Below, piece by piece: positions 28,900-37,403 of a DNA stretch of 64,000 nucleotides (positions are counted from its first letter, which is position 1; each line of letters opens with the position of its first letter). The stretch spans positions 62,001-126,000 of the forward strand of contig JBFWVF010000007.1 of the NCBI GenBank assembly GCA_050246875.1. The letters are read 5' to 3'. Under the pieces are notes generated by a model. It did no database searches. It worked only from the letters and a program-made list of their open reading frames with translations, and had not been told where the DNA came from. Source of the stretch: SHWB01 sp050246875 (GTDB lineage: Bacteria > Pseudomonadota > Alphaproteobacteria > UBA6615). The translations under genes and the position numbers were made by a program.

Positions 28900-28985
28900 T
28901 TGCTCAAAACACACAGATTAATGTGTGATAATCGATGTTCTACACCAATCTATGATTTTCTAATCAGACAATCCAGTTGTGTTTC
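28900..28985 (-). promoter_or_regulatory. AT-rich control region of the sulfate assimilation operon
   Basis: A sharply AT-rich island in GC-rich DNA lies just before cysG. It contains the palindrome CACACA-GATTAA-TGTGTG (28910-28927) and further downstream GATT-ttct-AATC (28954-28965). It is the obvious place for the operon promoter and for a sulfur-responsive regulator. I cannot assign a known binding motif. Confidence 0.5.
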
Positions 28986-29039
28986 GTACTAAATGGTCGG
29001 ACTGCAGCGCATGAATGGAAAATTGGCCGGAAATGCACC

Positions 29040-29063
29040 GGGGCCCGGCAAATGCCGGGCCCC
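29040..29063 (-). terminator. GC-rich hairpin after the bicupin gene
   Basis: Perfect 10-bp arms GGGGCCCGGC (29040-29049) and GCCGGGCCCC (29054-29063) with the loop AAAT. It follows the bicupin stop (leftward reading) by about 20 bases. Next to it the 20-bp perfect palindrome CTGAAATCGGCCGATTTCAG (29068-29087) covers the stop codon. Together they should end the bicupin transcript. Confidence 0.65.
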
Positions 29064-29083
29064 GCGCCTGAAATCGGCCGATT

Positions 29084-29938
29084 TCAGCGCTTGGCGAGCG
29101 CGTCGCGGAACTTTTCCCAGCGGGCGTGGAAGCGCACGCCGTCGCGCACCGGCGGCTGCGGCACCATGACCTCCAGCCACTTCACCGGCTTGCCGCTGCG
29201 CGGGAAGAAGGCATGGCGGCTGCCGACGCCGTTCCAGCCGAAATCGCCGGGTTTCAGCTTGTAGTCCTTGCCGCCGAAGCGGATGTCGACCGTGCCCTCG
29301 AGCATGAAGTAGGCCTCCTCGAAGGGATGGTCGTGATGATTGCACAGCCCGCCGTCGACGAACTCGATGAGGAACATGTCGAAGTGGACGCTGCCGGCGG
29401 GCGCGTCGATCAGCATCTTCTGCGAGAAGCCGTGCAGGTCGCCATGGACCTTGCGATGCGGCGCCATGGTGCCGTCGTCGTGGCCGACGGCGCGCACGCG
29501 CGGGTCGCTGTAGTTGGGCGCTTCGATCGGCCCCTGCCAGCGCCCCTTGCCGAGGAAGAACGTGTCGGGCAGCTCGTCGCCGGGCAGCTTGGGCTGCGGC
29601 GCCGACAGTTCGACCCAGCGGGCCGGCTCGCTGCCAGTGTTGCGGAAGGCGTGTTCGGTCGCCGTCTCGATCAGCGCGTAATCGGCCTTGCCCAGACGCA
29701 TGGCCGTGCCGTCGCGCTCCAGTTCCAGCGTGCCGGCCAGCATGTAGATGCCCTTCTCGTAGGCATGCATGACGACCTGGACCTCACCGCCCGGCGCCAG
29801 CTCGACGATCTCGTAGTCCATGTGGACGGAGCCGAGGGCACGGTTGACGAGTGACGCACGGGTCATCCCCGTCGCATGCGCCCCCCATTTCGGCGAGGCC
29901 AGCAGCTTGGCGCGATCGAACGAGGTGATGACGTGCAT
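29084..29938 (-). CDS. bicupin family protein
   Basis: 284 residues from ATG 29938, with GGAGG seven bases upstream; the open frame continues far upstream but is not coding. Two cupin barrels are seen. The C-terminal one (about 180-260) has metal-binding HHDHPFEEAYFMLEG with the H-x-H and E ligands, then GDFGWNGVGSRHAFF. The N-terminal one (about 35-115) keeps the shape (VVMHAYEKGIYMLAGTLEL) but lacks the H-x-H pair. Such proteins include dioxygenases, isomerases and amidohydrolases of ureide type. The active cupin suggests one catalytic metal. The substrate is unknown. Confidence 0.87.
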   Translation of the reverse strand: MHVITSFDRAKLLASPKWGAHATGMTRASLVNRALGSVHMDYEIVELAPGGEVQVVMHAYEKGIYMLAGTLELERDGTAMRLGKADYALIETATEHAFRNTGSEPARWVELSAPQPKLPGDELPDTFFLGKGRWQGPIEAPNYSDPRVRAVGHDDGTMAPHRKVHGDLHGFSQKMLIDAPAGSVHFDMFLIEFVDGGLCNHHDHPFEEAYFMLEGTVDIRFGGKDYKLKPGDFGWNGVGSRHAFFPRSGKPVKWLEVMVPQPPVRDGVRFHARWEKFRDALAKR

Positions 29939-30077
29939 GGAAATCCTCCGCAGGCCCTCTTGTCCGGGGCGGGCGGAGCCTCGCACCGCCACGGCGCAAG
30001 CGTCAACGCGCCGACGCCTTCGCGCAACGCGGGCCTGCTCTGCTAGTCTGCGCCGACGCAACGGGAGGCAACGCGCC

Positions 30078-31049
30078 ATGTCCATGGCGAAGGACAGCCG
30101 CATCTTCGTCGCCGGCCATCGCGGCATGGTCGGCAGCGCCCTGTGCCGGCGGCTCGCCGCGGCCGGGCACGACAATCTCGTCCTGCGCACGCGCGACGCG
30201 CTCGACCTCACCGACCAGGCCGCCGTCCGCGCGTTCTTCGCCGAAACCCGGCCCGAATACGTGTTCCTCGCCGCGGCACGGGCCGGCGGCATCGTCGCCA
30301 ACGACACACTGCCCGCCGACTTCATCGCCATCAACCTGATGATCCAGACGAACGTCATCGACGCCGCCTGGCGTGCGGGCGCGCGCAAGCTGATGTTCCT
30401 CGGCTCGACCTGCATCTATCCGCGCCTCGCGCCGCAACCGATACCCGAGGACGCGCTGCTGACGGGCCCGCTGGAGCCGACCAACCAGTGGTATGCGGTC
30501 GCCAAGATCGCCGGCATCAAGATGGCCGAGGCCTATCGCCGCCAGCACGGCTTCGATGCCGTCTCGGTGATGCCGACGAACCTCTACGGGCCCGGCGACA
30601 ATTTCGACCTTGCCGGATCGCACGTGATCCCGGCCCTGATGCGCAAGATCCACACCGCCAAGCTGGCCGGCGCCGGCGAGGTGACCCTTTGGGGGTCGGG
30701 TACGCCACGGCGCGAATTCCTGCATGTCGACGATCTCGCCGACGCCTGCGTGTACCTCATGGATACGTGGTCGGAAGACCAGTTCGTCAATATCGGCGCC
30801 GGCATCGACCAGTCGATCGCCGAACTGGCGGCGACGATCGCCGAGGTCGTCGGCTGGAAGGGCCGGTTCGTCCATGACCGCAGCAAGCCGGACGGGATGC
30901 CGCGCAAGCTCATCGACGTGACCCGCCTCCACGCGCTGGGCTGGACGCCGAAGATCCCGCTGCGCGAGGGTCTGGCACGAACCTATGAATGGTTTTGCGC
31001 CAACGAAGGCAGCGTGCGCGAGATTCCCGCGGCGCGCGCGGCCGAGTAG
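30078..31049 (+). CDS. fcl: GDP-L-fucose synthase
   Basis: 323 residues. An extended SDR with the nucleotide motif VAGHRGMVGSAL at about 11-22, the serine FLGSTCIYP and the catalytic pair in WYAVAKIAG (Y..xK), and the GDP-sugar region MPTNLYGPGDNFDLAGSHVIP. It performs the 3,5-epimerisation and reduction of GDP-4-keto-6-deoxymannose to GDP-L-fucose. ATG 30078 has GGGAGG ahead. The partner GDP-mannose dehydratase (gmd) and glycosyltransferases are not in the window, so the pathway must be completed elsewhere. Confidence 0.95.
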   Translation: MSMAKDSRIFVAGHRGMVGSALCRRLAAAGHDNLVLRTRDALDLTDQAAVRAFFAETRPEYVFLAAARAGGIVANDTLPADFIAINLMIQTNVIDAAWRAGARKLMFLGSTCIYPRLAPQPIPEDALLTGPLEPTNQWYAVAKIAGIKMAEAYRRQHGFDAVSVMPTNLYGPGDNFDLAGSHVIPALMRKIHTAKLAGAGEVTLWGSGTPRREFLHVDDLADACVYLMDTWSEDQFVNIGAGIDQSIAELAATIAEVVGWKGRFVHDRSKPDGMPRKLIDVTRLHALGWTPKIPLREGLARTYEWFCANEGSVREIPAARAAE

Positions 31050-31823
31050 CTAGCTCGCCGGCGCCGGCGGACAGATCGCGGCGCCGAGGACCGGCCGTTC
31101 GCCCTCCGGCTGCACCAGAACCGCGCAGCCCTGACCCTTTTCGTTGCCGGCATCGCCGAGTGACAGCGTCGTCGCCGTGCCGCGCCAGTCGCCGACCTTG
31201 CGCCAGCCGACGACGATGTTGCGGCTGGTGAGCGTCTTGTCGTGGTTCTCGCCCGCACTGACGCGCGTGACCGCCCTGTCGATATACGTCACAAGCCAGA
31301 CCGAAGCCGGCTGCGCGGCATCGCCGGCAAGGCCGACGGTCAGGCCGCCGGTCGCATCCCGCGACACCGCGACGGCGACGCGCGGCCGTACCTCGGCGGC
31401 CGACCGGTCGATCAGCCGCAGGATCTCGCCGGCGGCCGAGCCGACCGCCTCGGTGCGGCCGTCGACCACGGTCTGTGGCGTATAGACGTCGCCGCGGCCG
31501 CGCACGGCGACGTTGTAGCCACGCTGGCGCGCCGTCGCCTCGGGGCTGGAGAAGGGATCCTTCCAGCGGCCGTGGCTGCCGTAGACGAGGCTGTTCCAGT
31601 AGTCGACGTGGAACTCCAGGGCCAGCACGTCCGGCCGGTCCGCCAGGGAAGCGAGGAAGGCTTCGGCCGGCGGGCACGAATAGCAGCTCTGCGAGGTGAA
31701 CAGCTCGACGACGGTCGGGCCCGGCGTGGTGGCGCCGGTCTGCTCGCCGGCGGCAGGCGCCGTCAGCCCGAATCCGGCCAGCATCGCCAGACATGCCGCC
31801 GTCCACAGTGTCCGTCGCCGCAT
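31050..31823 (-). CDS. DUF1223 thioredoxin-like exported protein
   Basis: 257 residues from ATG 31823, with GGAG ahead; a GTG 18 bases further up is possible. A signal peptide (MRRRTLWTAACLAMLAGFGL) precedes the thioredoxin-like core: VVELFTSQSCYSCPPAEAFL carries the CxxC pair (C-Y-S-C), followed by EFHVDYWNSLVYGSHGRWKDPFS (in two blocks) typical of DUF1223. Probably periplasmic; a redox role is inferred. It converges with fcl, the stops abutting at 31049/31050. Confidence 0.88.
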   Translation of the reverse strand: MRRRTLWTAACLAMLAGFGLTAPAAGEQTGATTPGPTVVELFTSQSCYSCPPAEAFLASLADRPDVLALEFHVDYWNSLVYGSHGRWKDPFSSPEATARQRGYNVAVRGRGDVYTPQTVVDGRTEAVGSAAGEILRLIDRSAAEVRPRVAVAVSRDATGGLTVGLAGDAAQPASVWLVTYIDRAVTRVSAGENHDKTLTSRNIVVGWRKVGDWRGTATTLSLGDAGNEKGQGCAVLVQPEGERPVLGAAICPPAPAS

Positions 31824-31989
31824 CACATGTCTCCGTTCCACGGCCGGAGAGTACCGCCGACCACGGGCGGGGGCCGATCAGACCCGCTCACAACGCCGTG
31901 AAATGGCGAGACCCCCTGCCCGGCCCGGCGGTCATTGGTTATAGTGTCGGCGAGCGGGGGCGCTCGCAGGCATTTGGAGGGAGTTCATC

Positions 31990-32448
31990 GTGAGATCGAT
32001 CGTCAACCGGCGGGCCGGCTTCGTTGCCGCCTGCACCGCCCTTGCTCTTGCCGTCGGCGCGGCGGGCGCCCTGGCTCAGGACGTCGTGCAGCAGCGCAAG
32101 GACCTGATGAAGTCCAACGGCGCGGCCATGCGGGCCATCGGCGACGTGGTCAAGGCCGGCGGCACGCTCGACGCCGCGGCAATCGCCGACAAGGCGGCCG
32201 TCGTGCGCCACAATGCGACGAAGATCGTCGCCTTGTTCCCGGCCGGCAGCACGTCCGAGAGGGCGCTCCCGGCGATCTGGGAGAAGCCGGACGAGTTCAA
32301 GGACTGGGCGATGAAGCTCGAAACCGCCGCCGCGGCACTCGAGCAGGCGGCCAAGGACAACAAGCTCGGCGACGGCAAGGCGCTGGTCGGTGCCGTCGGC
32401 GCCACATGCGGCGGCTGTCACAAGGCGTTCCAGAAGCCGGCGAGCTAG
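31990..32448 (+). CDS. class II cytochrome c (c'/c-556 type)
   Basis: 152 residues from GTG 31990. A signal peptide of about 29 residues ending AGALAQ is followed by a four-helix cytochrome: the first helix holds RKDLMKSNGAAMRAI (M40 as possible axial ligand) and the haem motif CGGCHKAF lies at 140-147 near the C-terminus. Such proteins move electrons or bind NO in the periplasm. A diheme cytochrome begins 16 bp later, suggesting a joint electron path. The preceding bases TTGGAGGGAGTTCATC provide the ribosome site. Confidence 0.93.
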   Translation: MRSIVNRRAGFVAACTALALAVGAAGALAQDVVQQRKDLMKSNGAAMRAIGDVVKAGGTLDAAAIADKAAVVRHNATKIVALFPAGSTSERALPAIWEKPDEFKDWAMKLETAAAALEQAAKDNKLGDGKALVGAVGATCGGCHKAFQKPAS

Positions 32449-32463
32449 GCCGCGCGGGGCGCC

Positions 32464-33318
32464 GTGGTACCGGGTCGTATCGTTGCAGGGGCGCTGGCGG
32501 TCGGCGGTCTGGCCTTGTTCGCGAGCACGGCCGCCGTCGCGGCGCCCGATCCGGCGCGCGGCGAGTATGTGTTCCACATGTCGGGCTGCGCCTCCTGCCA
32601 TACGGCCGAGGGCGGCGCCTTCCTCGCCGGCGGGCGACGCCTGACGACGCCGTTCGGCGATTTCCTCGTCCCCAACATCACGCCGGATCCCGACACCGGC
32701 ATCGGCGGCTGGAGCGCGGCCGACCTCGTGCGTGCCATGGCCGAGGGCGTGTCGCCGTCGGGCGGACACTACTATCCGTCGTTCCCCTACACTTCCTATA
32801 CGCGCATGCGCCACGAGGACATCGCGGACCTCAAGGCCTACCTCGACACGGTTCCTGCCGTGCGCAACGACGTCGGCCCGCACGAACTGGGCTTTCCGTT
32901 CTCCGTGCGGCTCGGCAATTTCTTCTGGAAGCTGCTGTTCTTCTCGCCCGGCCCGTTCGTGGCCGATCCGGCCCGCGACGCCGAGTGGAATCGCGGCGCC
33001 TACCTCGTCAACGGCCCGGGGCACTGCGGGGAGTGCCACACGCCGCGTAACATCCTTGGCGGTCTCGACCACGACCGCGCGCTGGCTGGCGCGACGCTGC
33101 CCGAGGGCGACGGCGGCAAGGTGCCGTCGCTGCGCGGGCTCGACTGGTCCGTCGAGGACTTCGTCTGGGCGTTCGAGACCGGCCTGCTGCCCGACGGCGA
33201 CGCGCTGGGTTCGTCGATGGCCGACGTGATCACCGAGAACACGAGCAAACTCACCGACGCCGACCGTCGGGCCATCGCCGTCTATCTCAAGTCCCTGTCC
33301 GCGCTGTCCACCGACTGA
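32464..33318 (+). CDS. diheme cytochrome c
   Basis: 284 residues from GTG 32464. A signal peptide (about 1-27, ending AAVAAP) precedes two class I haem motifs, CASCH at 42-46 and CGECH at 188-192. The block FGDFLVPNITPDPDTGIGGW and the order of domains match the diheme cytochromes that serve membrane-bound alcohol, aldehyde or gluconate dehydrogenases. No dehydrogenase gene is beside it. It starts 16 bp after the class II cytochrome and may work with it. Confidence 0.92.
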   Translation: MVPGRIVAGALAVGGLALFASTAAVAAPDPARGEYVFHMSGCASCHTAEGGAFLAGGRRLTTPFGDFLVPNITPDPDTGIGGWSAADLVRAMAEGVSPSGGHYYPSFPYTSYTRMRHEDIADLKAYLDTVPAVRNDVGPHELGFPFSVRLGNFFWKLLFFSPGPFVADPARDAEWNRGAYLVNGPGHCGECHTPRNILGGLDHDRALAGATLPEGDGGKVPSLRGLDWSVEDFVWAFETGLLPDGDALGSSMADVITENTSKLTDADRRAIAVYLKSLSALSTD

Positions 33319-33386
33319 GGCTTGCCGCCGCGCGGGCCCTACCGGATCATGCGGCGTCGCGACCGCCCATGCGAAGGATCGACATC

Positions 33387-33692
33387 ATGCCCGTGTACTG
33401 GCTTGCCCGCGCCAAGATCCATGACCCTGTAGCCTACAAGCGCTACACCGACCCCCTGCCGCCGCTCATGAAGAAGTACGGCGCCAAGGTGCTGTGCCGT
33501 GGCGGCGCCTTCAAGGTGCTGGAAGGATCGACGCCCTACGAGCGCTTCATCGCCGTCGAATTCCCGTCGATGGAAGTCGCCGAGGCCATGTTCAATTCGC
33601 CCGAATACCAGGAGGCGGCGAAGCACCGCCGCGTGCCCGGCGTCGCCGAGAACGAACTGGTGATCGTCGAGGGCGGAGACGCGACCAAATAG
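33387..33692 (+). CDS. DUF1330 family protein (dimeric ferredoxin-fold)
   Basis: 101 residues from ATG 33387, preceded by AAGGA; an in-frame ATG 18 bases earlier has no better site. The family block MPVYWLARAKIHDPVAYKRY and later RFIAVEFPSMEVAEAMFNSPEYQEAAKHR identify DUF1330, a small alpha/beta barrel dimer family of unknown activity, often near catabolic or stress genes. No other domain. Confidence 0.9.
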   Translation: MPVYWLARAKIHDPVAYKRYTDPLPPLMKKYGAKVLCRGGAFKVLEGSTPYERFIAVEFPSMEVAEAMFNSPEYQEAAKHRRVPGVAENELVIVEGGDATK

Positions 33693-33704
33693 ACGACGGC
33701 ACCG

Positions 33705-34805
33705 TCAGGCGGCGGGCCGCCGCTCCGGGAACAGGCGCAGCAGGCCCTCGCGGGTCGCCGGGCAGACGCCGCGATCGGTGATCAGCGCGGTGACGAGACG
33801 CGCCGGTGTCACGTCGAAGGCGTCGTTGCGGGCGGGCGAGCCATCGGGCACGAGTTGCACCGTTGCGTTCTCGCCCGCCGCCGTGCGCCCGGTGATGTGC
33901 GTGACCTCGCGCGCGTCGCGCTGCTCGATCGGGATGTCGCGGATGCCGTCGGCGATCGTCCAGTCGATCGTCGGATGCGGCAGGGCGACGTAGAACGGCA
34001 CGCCATTGTCGGCCGCCGCCAGCGCCTTGAGATAGGTGCCGATCTTGTTGGCGACATCGCCGGTCGCCGTCGTGCGGTCGGTACCGACGATGCAGAGATC
34101 GACGAGGCCGTGCTGCATCAGGTGCCCGCCGGCGTTGTCGGCAACGACGGTATGCGGCACGCCGTGGCGGCCGAGTTCCCACGCCGTCAGGGCCGCGCCC
34201 TGGTTGCGCGGACGGGTCTCGTCGACCCAGACATGCACGGGAATGCCGGCGTCGTGCGCCCGGTAGATCGGCGCCAGCGCCGTGCCCCAATCGACGGTCG
34301 CGAGCCAGCCGGCGTTGCAGTGGGTCAGCACGTTGACCGGCCGCGCGGTCGCGGCCTTCTCGCGCGCCGTGGCGATGAGGCCGGCGCCGTGCTCGCCGAT
34401 GGCGGCGCAGATGGCCACGTCCTCGTCGCAGATGGCGGCGGCACGCACAGCTGCGGCGGCGGCACGGGCGTCCGGCGCCAGCGGCGCCAGTCGCGCGCGC
34501 ATGTCGGCGATGGCCCAGTGCAGGTTGACCGCCGTCGGCCGCGTGCCACCCAGCAGGTCGGCAGCGGCCGCAAGACCGGCATCGGACGGATCGCGCCGCA
34601 TGGCAAGGGCAAGGCCCCAGGCCGCCGTGGCGCCGATCAGCGGCGCACCGCGCACCAGCATGGCCTTGATGGCGTGCGCTGCGGCGGCCACGTCGCGCAG
34701 CCGGATGACCACGAAGTCGTGCGGCAGGCGCGTCTGGTCGATGACGGCGACGCTGCCGTCGTCCTCGGCCCAGATGGTGCGATAGGGAACGCCGTCGACG
34801 CGCAT
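33705..34805 (-). CDS. mtnA: S-methyl-5-thioribose-1-phosphate isomerase
   Basis: 366 residues, standard length. MtnA turns 5-methylthioribose-1-phosphate into the ribulose form in the methionine salvage path. The family hallmark LTHCNAGWLATVDWGTALAP (catalytic Cys) and GTDRTTATGDVANKIGTYLK (catalytic Asp) are present, together with the N-terminal RLPHDFVVIRLRDV. No other salvage gene (mtnP, mtnK, mtnB) is in the window. The TusA gene starts 13 bp upstream on the same strand, implying co-expression and perhaps a shared link to sulfur handling. Confidence 0.96.
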   Translation of the reverse strand: MRVDGVPYRTIWAEDDGSVAVIDQTRLPHDFVVIRLRDVAAAAHAIKAMLVRGAPLIGATAAWGLALAMRRDPSDAGLAAAADLLGGTRPTAVNLHWAIADMRARLAPLAPDARAAAAAVRAAAICDEDVAICAAIGEHGAGLIATAREKAATARPVNVLTHCNAGWLATVDWGTALAPIYRAHDAGIPVHVWVDETRPRNQGAALTAWELGRHGVPHTVVADNAGGHLMQHGLVDLCIVGTDRTTATGDVANKIGTYLKALAAADNGVPFYVALPHPTIDWTIADGIRDIPIEQRDAREVTHITGRTAAGENATVQLVPDGSPARNDAFDVTPARLVTALITDRGVCPATREGLLRLFPERRPAA

Positions 34806-34818
34806 CTCGGGCTGCTCC

Positions 34819-35040
34819 TCAGCCGGCCTTGCGGATGACGACGGTGCAGGTGCCGCCGGCCTCGCTCAGCGAGACCAGGGCATCGCCCGTCGTGGCACAG
34901 AAGGCGCGGAAGTCGTCCGGCGCCCCGGGATCGGTGGCCAGCACCGTCAGTTCCTCGCCGGCCGCCATGCCGCGCAGCGCCTTGCGTGCCTTCAGCACGG
35001 GCAGCGGACAGCGCAGTCCGCTGGCGTCGAGCGTCGTCAT
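34819..35040 (-). CDS. TusA-family sulfurtransferase
   Basis: 73 residues. The TusA/SirA motif LRCPLPVLKARKAL starts at residue 9, with the sulfur-carrying Cys at 11. Such proteins pass persulfide sulfur in tRNA thiolation or in sulfur metabolism. The start ATG 35040 follows GGGAGACGGCG. It lies just before mtnA and close to a rhodanese gene on the opposite strand, which hints at a common sulfur context. The exact acceptor is unknown. Confidence 0.92.
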   Translation of the reverse strand: MTTLDASGLRCPLPVLKARKALRGMAAGEELTVLATDPGAPDDFRAFCATTGDALVSLSEAGGTCTVVIRKAG

Positions 35041-35139
35041 CGCCGTCTCCCGCGGGGCTGCCGGGCGCCCTCGATTGACCCTCCGCGAAATATACGCATA
35101 CAGTCCCGCCAGCCAAGGTCCACGGCGGGATTTGCCAGC

Positions 35140-35547
35140 ATGTTTGCCCGCCTCCGCGCAATGTTCGCCCGTGGCCCGGCGTCGCCCGGCCGCCCTGCAG
35201 ACGGTGACACGGCCATGCCGCCCAAGATCGACATCCTCGATGCCCGCGACGTCCAGGCGCGCCTCGCGCGCGGCGAGATCGACCTCGTCGACGTGCGCGA
35301 GGAAAACGAATGGGCGGCCGGGCGCATTCCGGGCGCGCGGCTGCTGCCGCTCTCGCGCTTCGATCCCGAGGCAGCGAAGCCGGCGACCGGCAAGCTGCTG
35401 GTGCTGCACTGCCGCTCAGGCGTCCGCTGCGGCAAGGCTGCCGAGAAGATGGTCGCCGCCGGCTACCAGGCGCCGTTCGGCCGGCTCGCCGGCGGCATCC
35501 TCGCCTGGGCCGAGGCCGGCCTGCCGGTCGATACCGGAAAAAACTAG
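35140..35547 (+). CDS. rhodanese-domain protein
   Basis: 135 residues, single rhodanese domain (about 30-130). LVDVREENEWAAGRIPGARLL and the active-site loop HCRSGVRCG, with Cys91, are diagnostic; the six-residue loop length fits a sulfurtransferase. The start could instead be ATG 35215 (residue 26), since the first 25 residues are weakly conserved. Divergent from TusA with 99 bp between, it may exchange sulfur with it. Confidence 0.9.
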   Translation: MFARLRAMFARGPASPGRPADGDTAMPPKIDILDARDVQARLARGEIDLVDVREENEWAAGRIPGARLLPLSRFDPEAAKPATGKLLVLHCRSGVRCGKAAEKMVAAGYQAPFGRLAGGILAWAEAGLPVDTGKN

Positions 35548-35707
35548 GTATCGCCCCCGTTTACGGCTGCCGCGCGATTGACCCGGCGCGGGGGCCCACC
35601 CATAGTGCCTGAGGGCGCGCCGGCCGACGGACACGCCGACCTTCACGCCTGCCCGTGACGAAAAGGGACCGGCCCGAACGCGCGCCGGCCGGGTGACGCG
35701 GCGGTCG

Positions 35708-36628
35708 ATGACGATCTATCTGCCCATCGCCGAAATGTCGGTCGATGCCTTCCTGCTTCTGGGCATGGGCGCGGCGGTCGGCTTCCTGTCCGGTCTGTTC
35801 GGCGTCGGCGGCGGCTTCCTGACGACACCATTGCTGATGTTCATCGGCGTACCGCCTGCGGTCGCCGTCGGCACCGGCGTCAACCAGGTGGTGGCCGCAT
35901 CGGTGTCGGGCGTGCTGGCCCACATGCGGCGGCGCAACGTCGACTTCAAGATGGGCGCGGTACTGACGGCGGGTGGCCTGGTCGGCTCGGTCGTCGGCGT
36001 CGGCCTGTTCACCTGGCTGCGCACAATCGGCCAGGTCGACCTGACAGTCACCCTTTCCTACGTCCTCTTCCTCGGCGCCATCGGCGCGATGATGGCCTAC
36101 GAGAGCGGCCGCACCATCCTGCGCCGGCGACGTGGACTGCCGCAGCGCGGCAAGCTGCACCAGCACACCTGGCTGCACGGCCTGCCGTTCAAGATGCGCT
36201 TTCGCCGCTCGCGGCTCTACATCAGCGCCCTGCTGCCGGTCGCCGTCGGCTTCGTCGTCGGCATCCTCGCCGCCGTCATGGGCGTGGGCGGCGGCTTCAT
36301 CATGGTGCCGGCGATGGTTTACCTGCTGGGCATGCCGACGGCGGTCGTCGTCGGCACGTCCCTGCTGCAGATCGTGTTCGTCACGTCGGCGGTCACCTTC
36401 ATGCAGTCGCTCGGCAACCAGAGCGTGGATATCGTGCTCGCCCTGCTGCTGCTGGCCGGTGCCGTCGTCGGCGCCCAGCTCGGCACCAAGGCCGGGACCC
36501 TGCTGCGCGGCGAGCAATTGCGCGGTCTGCTCGCCCTGCTGGTGCTGACGGTCTGCATCAAGCTGGGCTGGGACCTCGTCACCATGCCGCGCGACCTGTA
36601 CTCGATCGGCGCGGCGGTGCTGCAATGA
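35708..36628 (+). CDS. TauE/SafE family membrane protein, probable sulfite/organosulfonate exporter
   Basis: 306 residues with about eight membrane helices in two repeated halves, each with the family signature: FGVGGGFLTTPLLMFIGVP near 34-52 and MGVGGGFIMVPAMVYLLGMP near 190-210. The start ATG 35708 (MTIYLPIAEMSVDAFLLLG) is conserved in close relatives; a GTG 15 bases ahead is less likely. TauE-type proteins export sulfite, sulfoacetate or similar anions. It overlaps the next gene by 4 bp (36625-36628), a pairing often seen with TIGR02186. Confidence 0.93.
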   Translation: MTIYLPIAEMSVDAFLLLGMGAAVGFLSGLFGVGGGFLTTPLLMFIGVPPAVAVGTGVNQVVAASVSGVLAHMRRRNVDFKMGAVLTAGGLVGSVVGVGLFTWLRTIGQVDLTVTLSYVLFLGAIGAMMAYESGRTILRRRRGLPQRGKLHQHTWLHGLPFKMRFRRSRLYISALLPVAVGFVVGILAAVMGVGGGFIMVPAMVYLLGMPTAVVVGTSLLQIVFVTSAVTFMQSLGNQSVDIVLALLLLAGAVVGAQLGTKAGTLLRGEQLRGLLALLVLTVCIKLGWDLVTMPRDLYSIGAAVLQ

Positions 36629-37398
36629 CCGGCCGACTGCGCCAACGCTTGCCCTTCGCCACCGCTGCCGGCATCACGCTGGTCGCCGCGCTGGCCGTCG
36701 GTGGTCTCGCCAGCGCCGCCGGCGAGCCGCTCGAAGTCGACATCAACGCCCGCTTTATCGCCGTTACCGCGGGCTTCACCGGCGCCACCGTGGACCTCTA
36801 CGGCGCGACCGACGGCGCCGGCGACGTCATCGTCGTCGTGCGCGGGCCGGCGCAGCGGATCACCATGCGCCGCAAGGAGCGCGTCGCCGGCATCTGGATC
36901 AACGCGGCCAGCGCCGACTTCGCCGATGTTCCGGGCTACTACCACGTCGCCGCGTCCCGCCCGCCGGCGGACATCGCCAGCCCCGAGACGCTGGCGGCAT
37001 CACGAATCGGCGTCGACCGCCTGCCACTCGTCGCGGCCGAGGCGCTGCCGTCCGCCGAGGGCCGCGAATGGCGCGAAGCCCTCATCCGGGCCCAACAGCG
37101 CGCCGGCCTGTTTCCCCAACAGGTCGGCAAGGTCGCATTCCGCGGCACCCGCCTGTTCACGACACGACTTTCGCTGCCGGCGAACGTGCCGACAGGCCAG
37201 TACGATGTCGACGTCCTGCTGGTCGAGAACCGACACATCATCGGCCACCGTCGGGCGCAACTCGAAGTGCGCAAGACCGGGTTCGAGGCAGGAATTTACA
37301 GCTTCGCGCACGACCGGCCGGCGCTCTATGGCCTGATTGCCATCATCATTGCGCTGGTGGCAGGATGGCTGGCCGGCCTCGTGTTCCGCAGGATCTGA
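36625..37398 (+). CDS. TIGR02186 family membrane-anchored protein
   Basis: 257 residues. An N-terminal hydrophobic stretch (about 12-34) reads as a signal peptide or anchor; the mature part begins LEVDINARFIAVTAGFTGATVDLYG, the TIGR02186 hallmark, and a C-terminal helix (RPALYGLIAIIIALVAGWLA) anchors it, so most of it should face the periplasm. The family is nearly always next to tauE and may assist the exporter. Function is unknown. The usp gene starts 5 bp after its stop. Confidence 0.9.
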   Translation: MTGRLRQRLPFATAAGITLVAALAVGGLASAAGEPLEVDINARFIAVTAGFTGATVDLYGATDGAGDVIVVVRGPAQRITMRRKERVAGIWINAASADFADVPGYYHVAASRPPADIASPETLAASRIGVDRLPLVAAEALPSAEGREWREALIRAQQRAGLFPQQVGKVAFRGTRLFTTRLSLPANVPTGQYDVDVLLVENRHIIGHRRAQLEVRKTGFEAGIYSFAHDRPALYGLIAIIIALVAGWLAGLVFRRI

Positions 37399-37403
37399 AC
37401 GTC

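Noticed and set aside
28882..29039. Riboswitch before cysG
   Set aside because: The leader is AT-rich with one short palindrome but no SAM- or cobalamin-type conserved core.
29939..30415. N-terminal extension of the bicupin to 443 residues
   Set aside because: The extension overlaps the start of fcl on the other strand; a GGAGG site marks ATG 29938.
31841..31841. GTG start for the DUF1223 gene
   Set aside because: ATG 31823 has a well-placed GGAG and gives a cleaner signal peptide.
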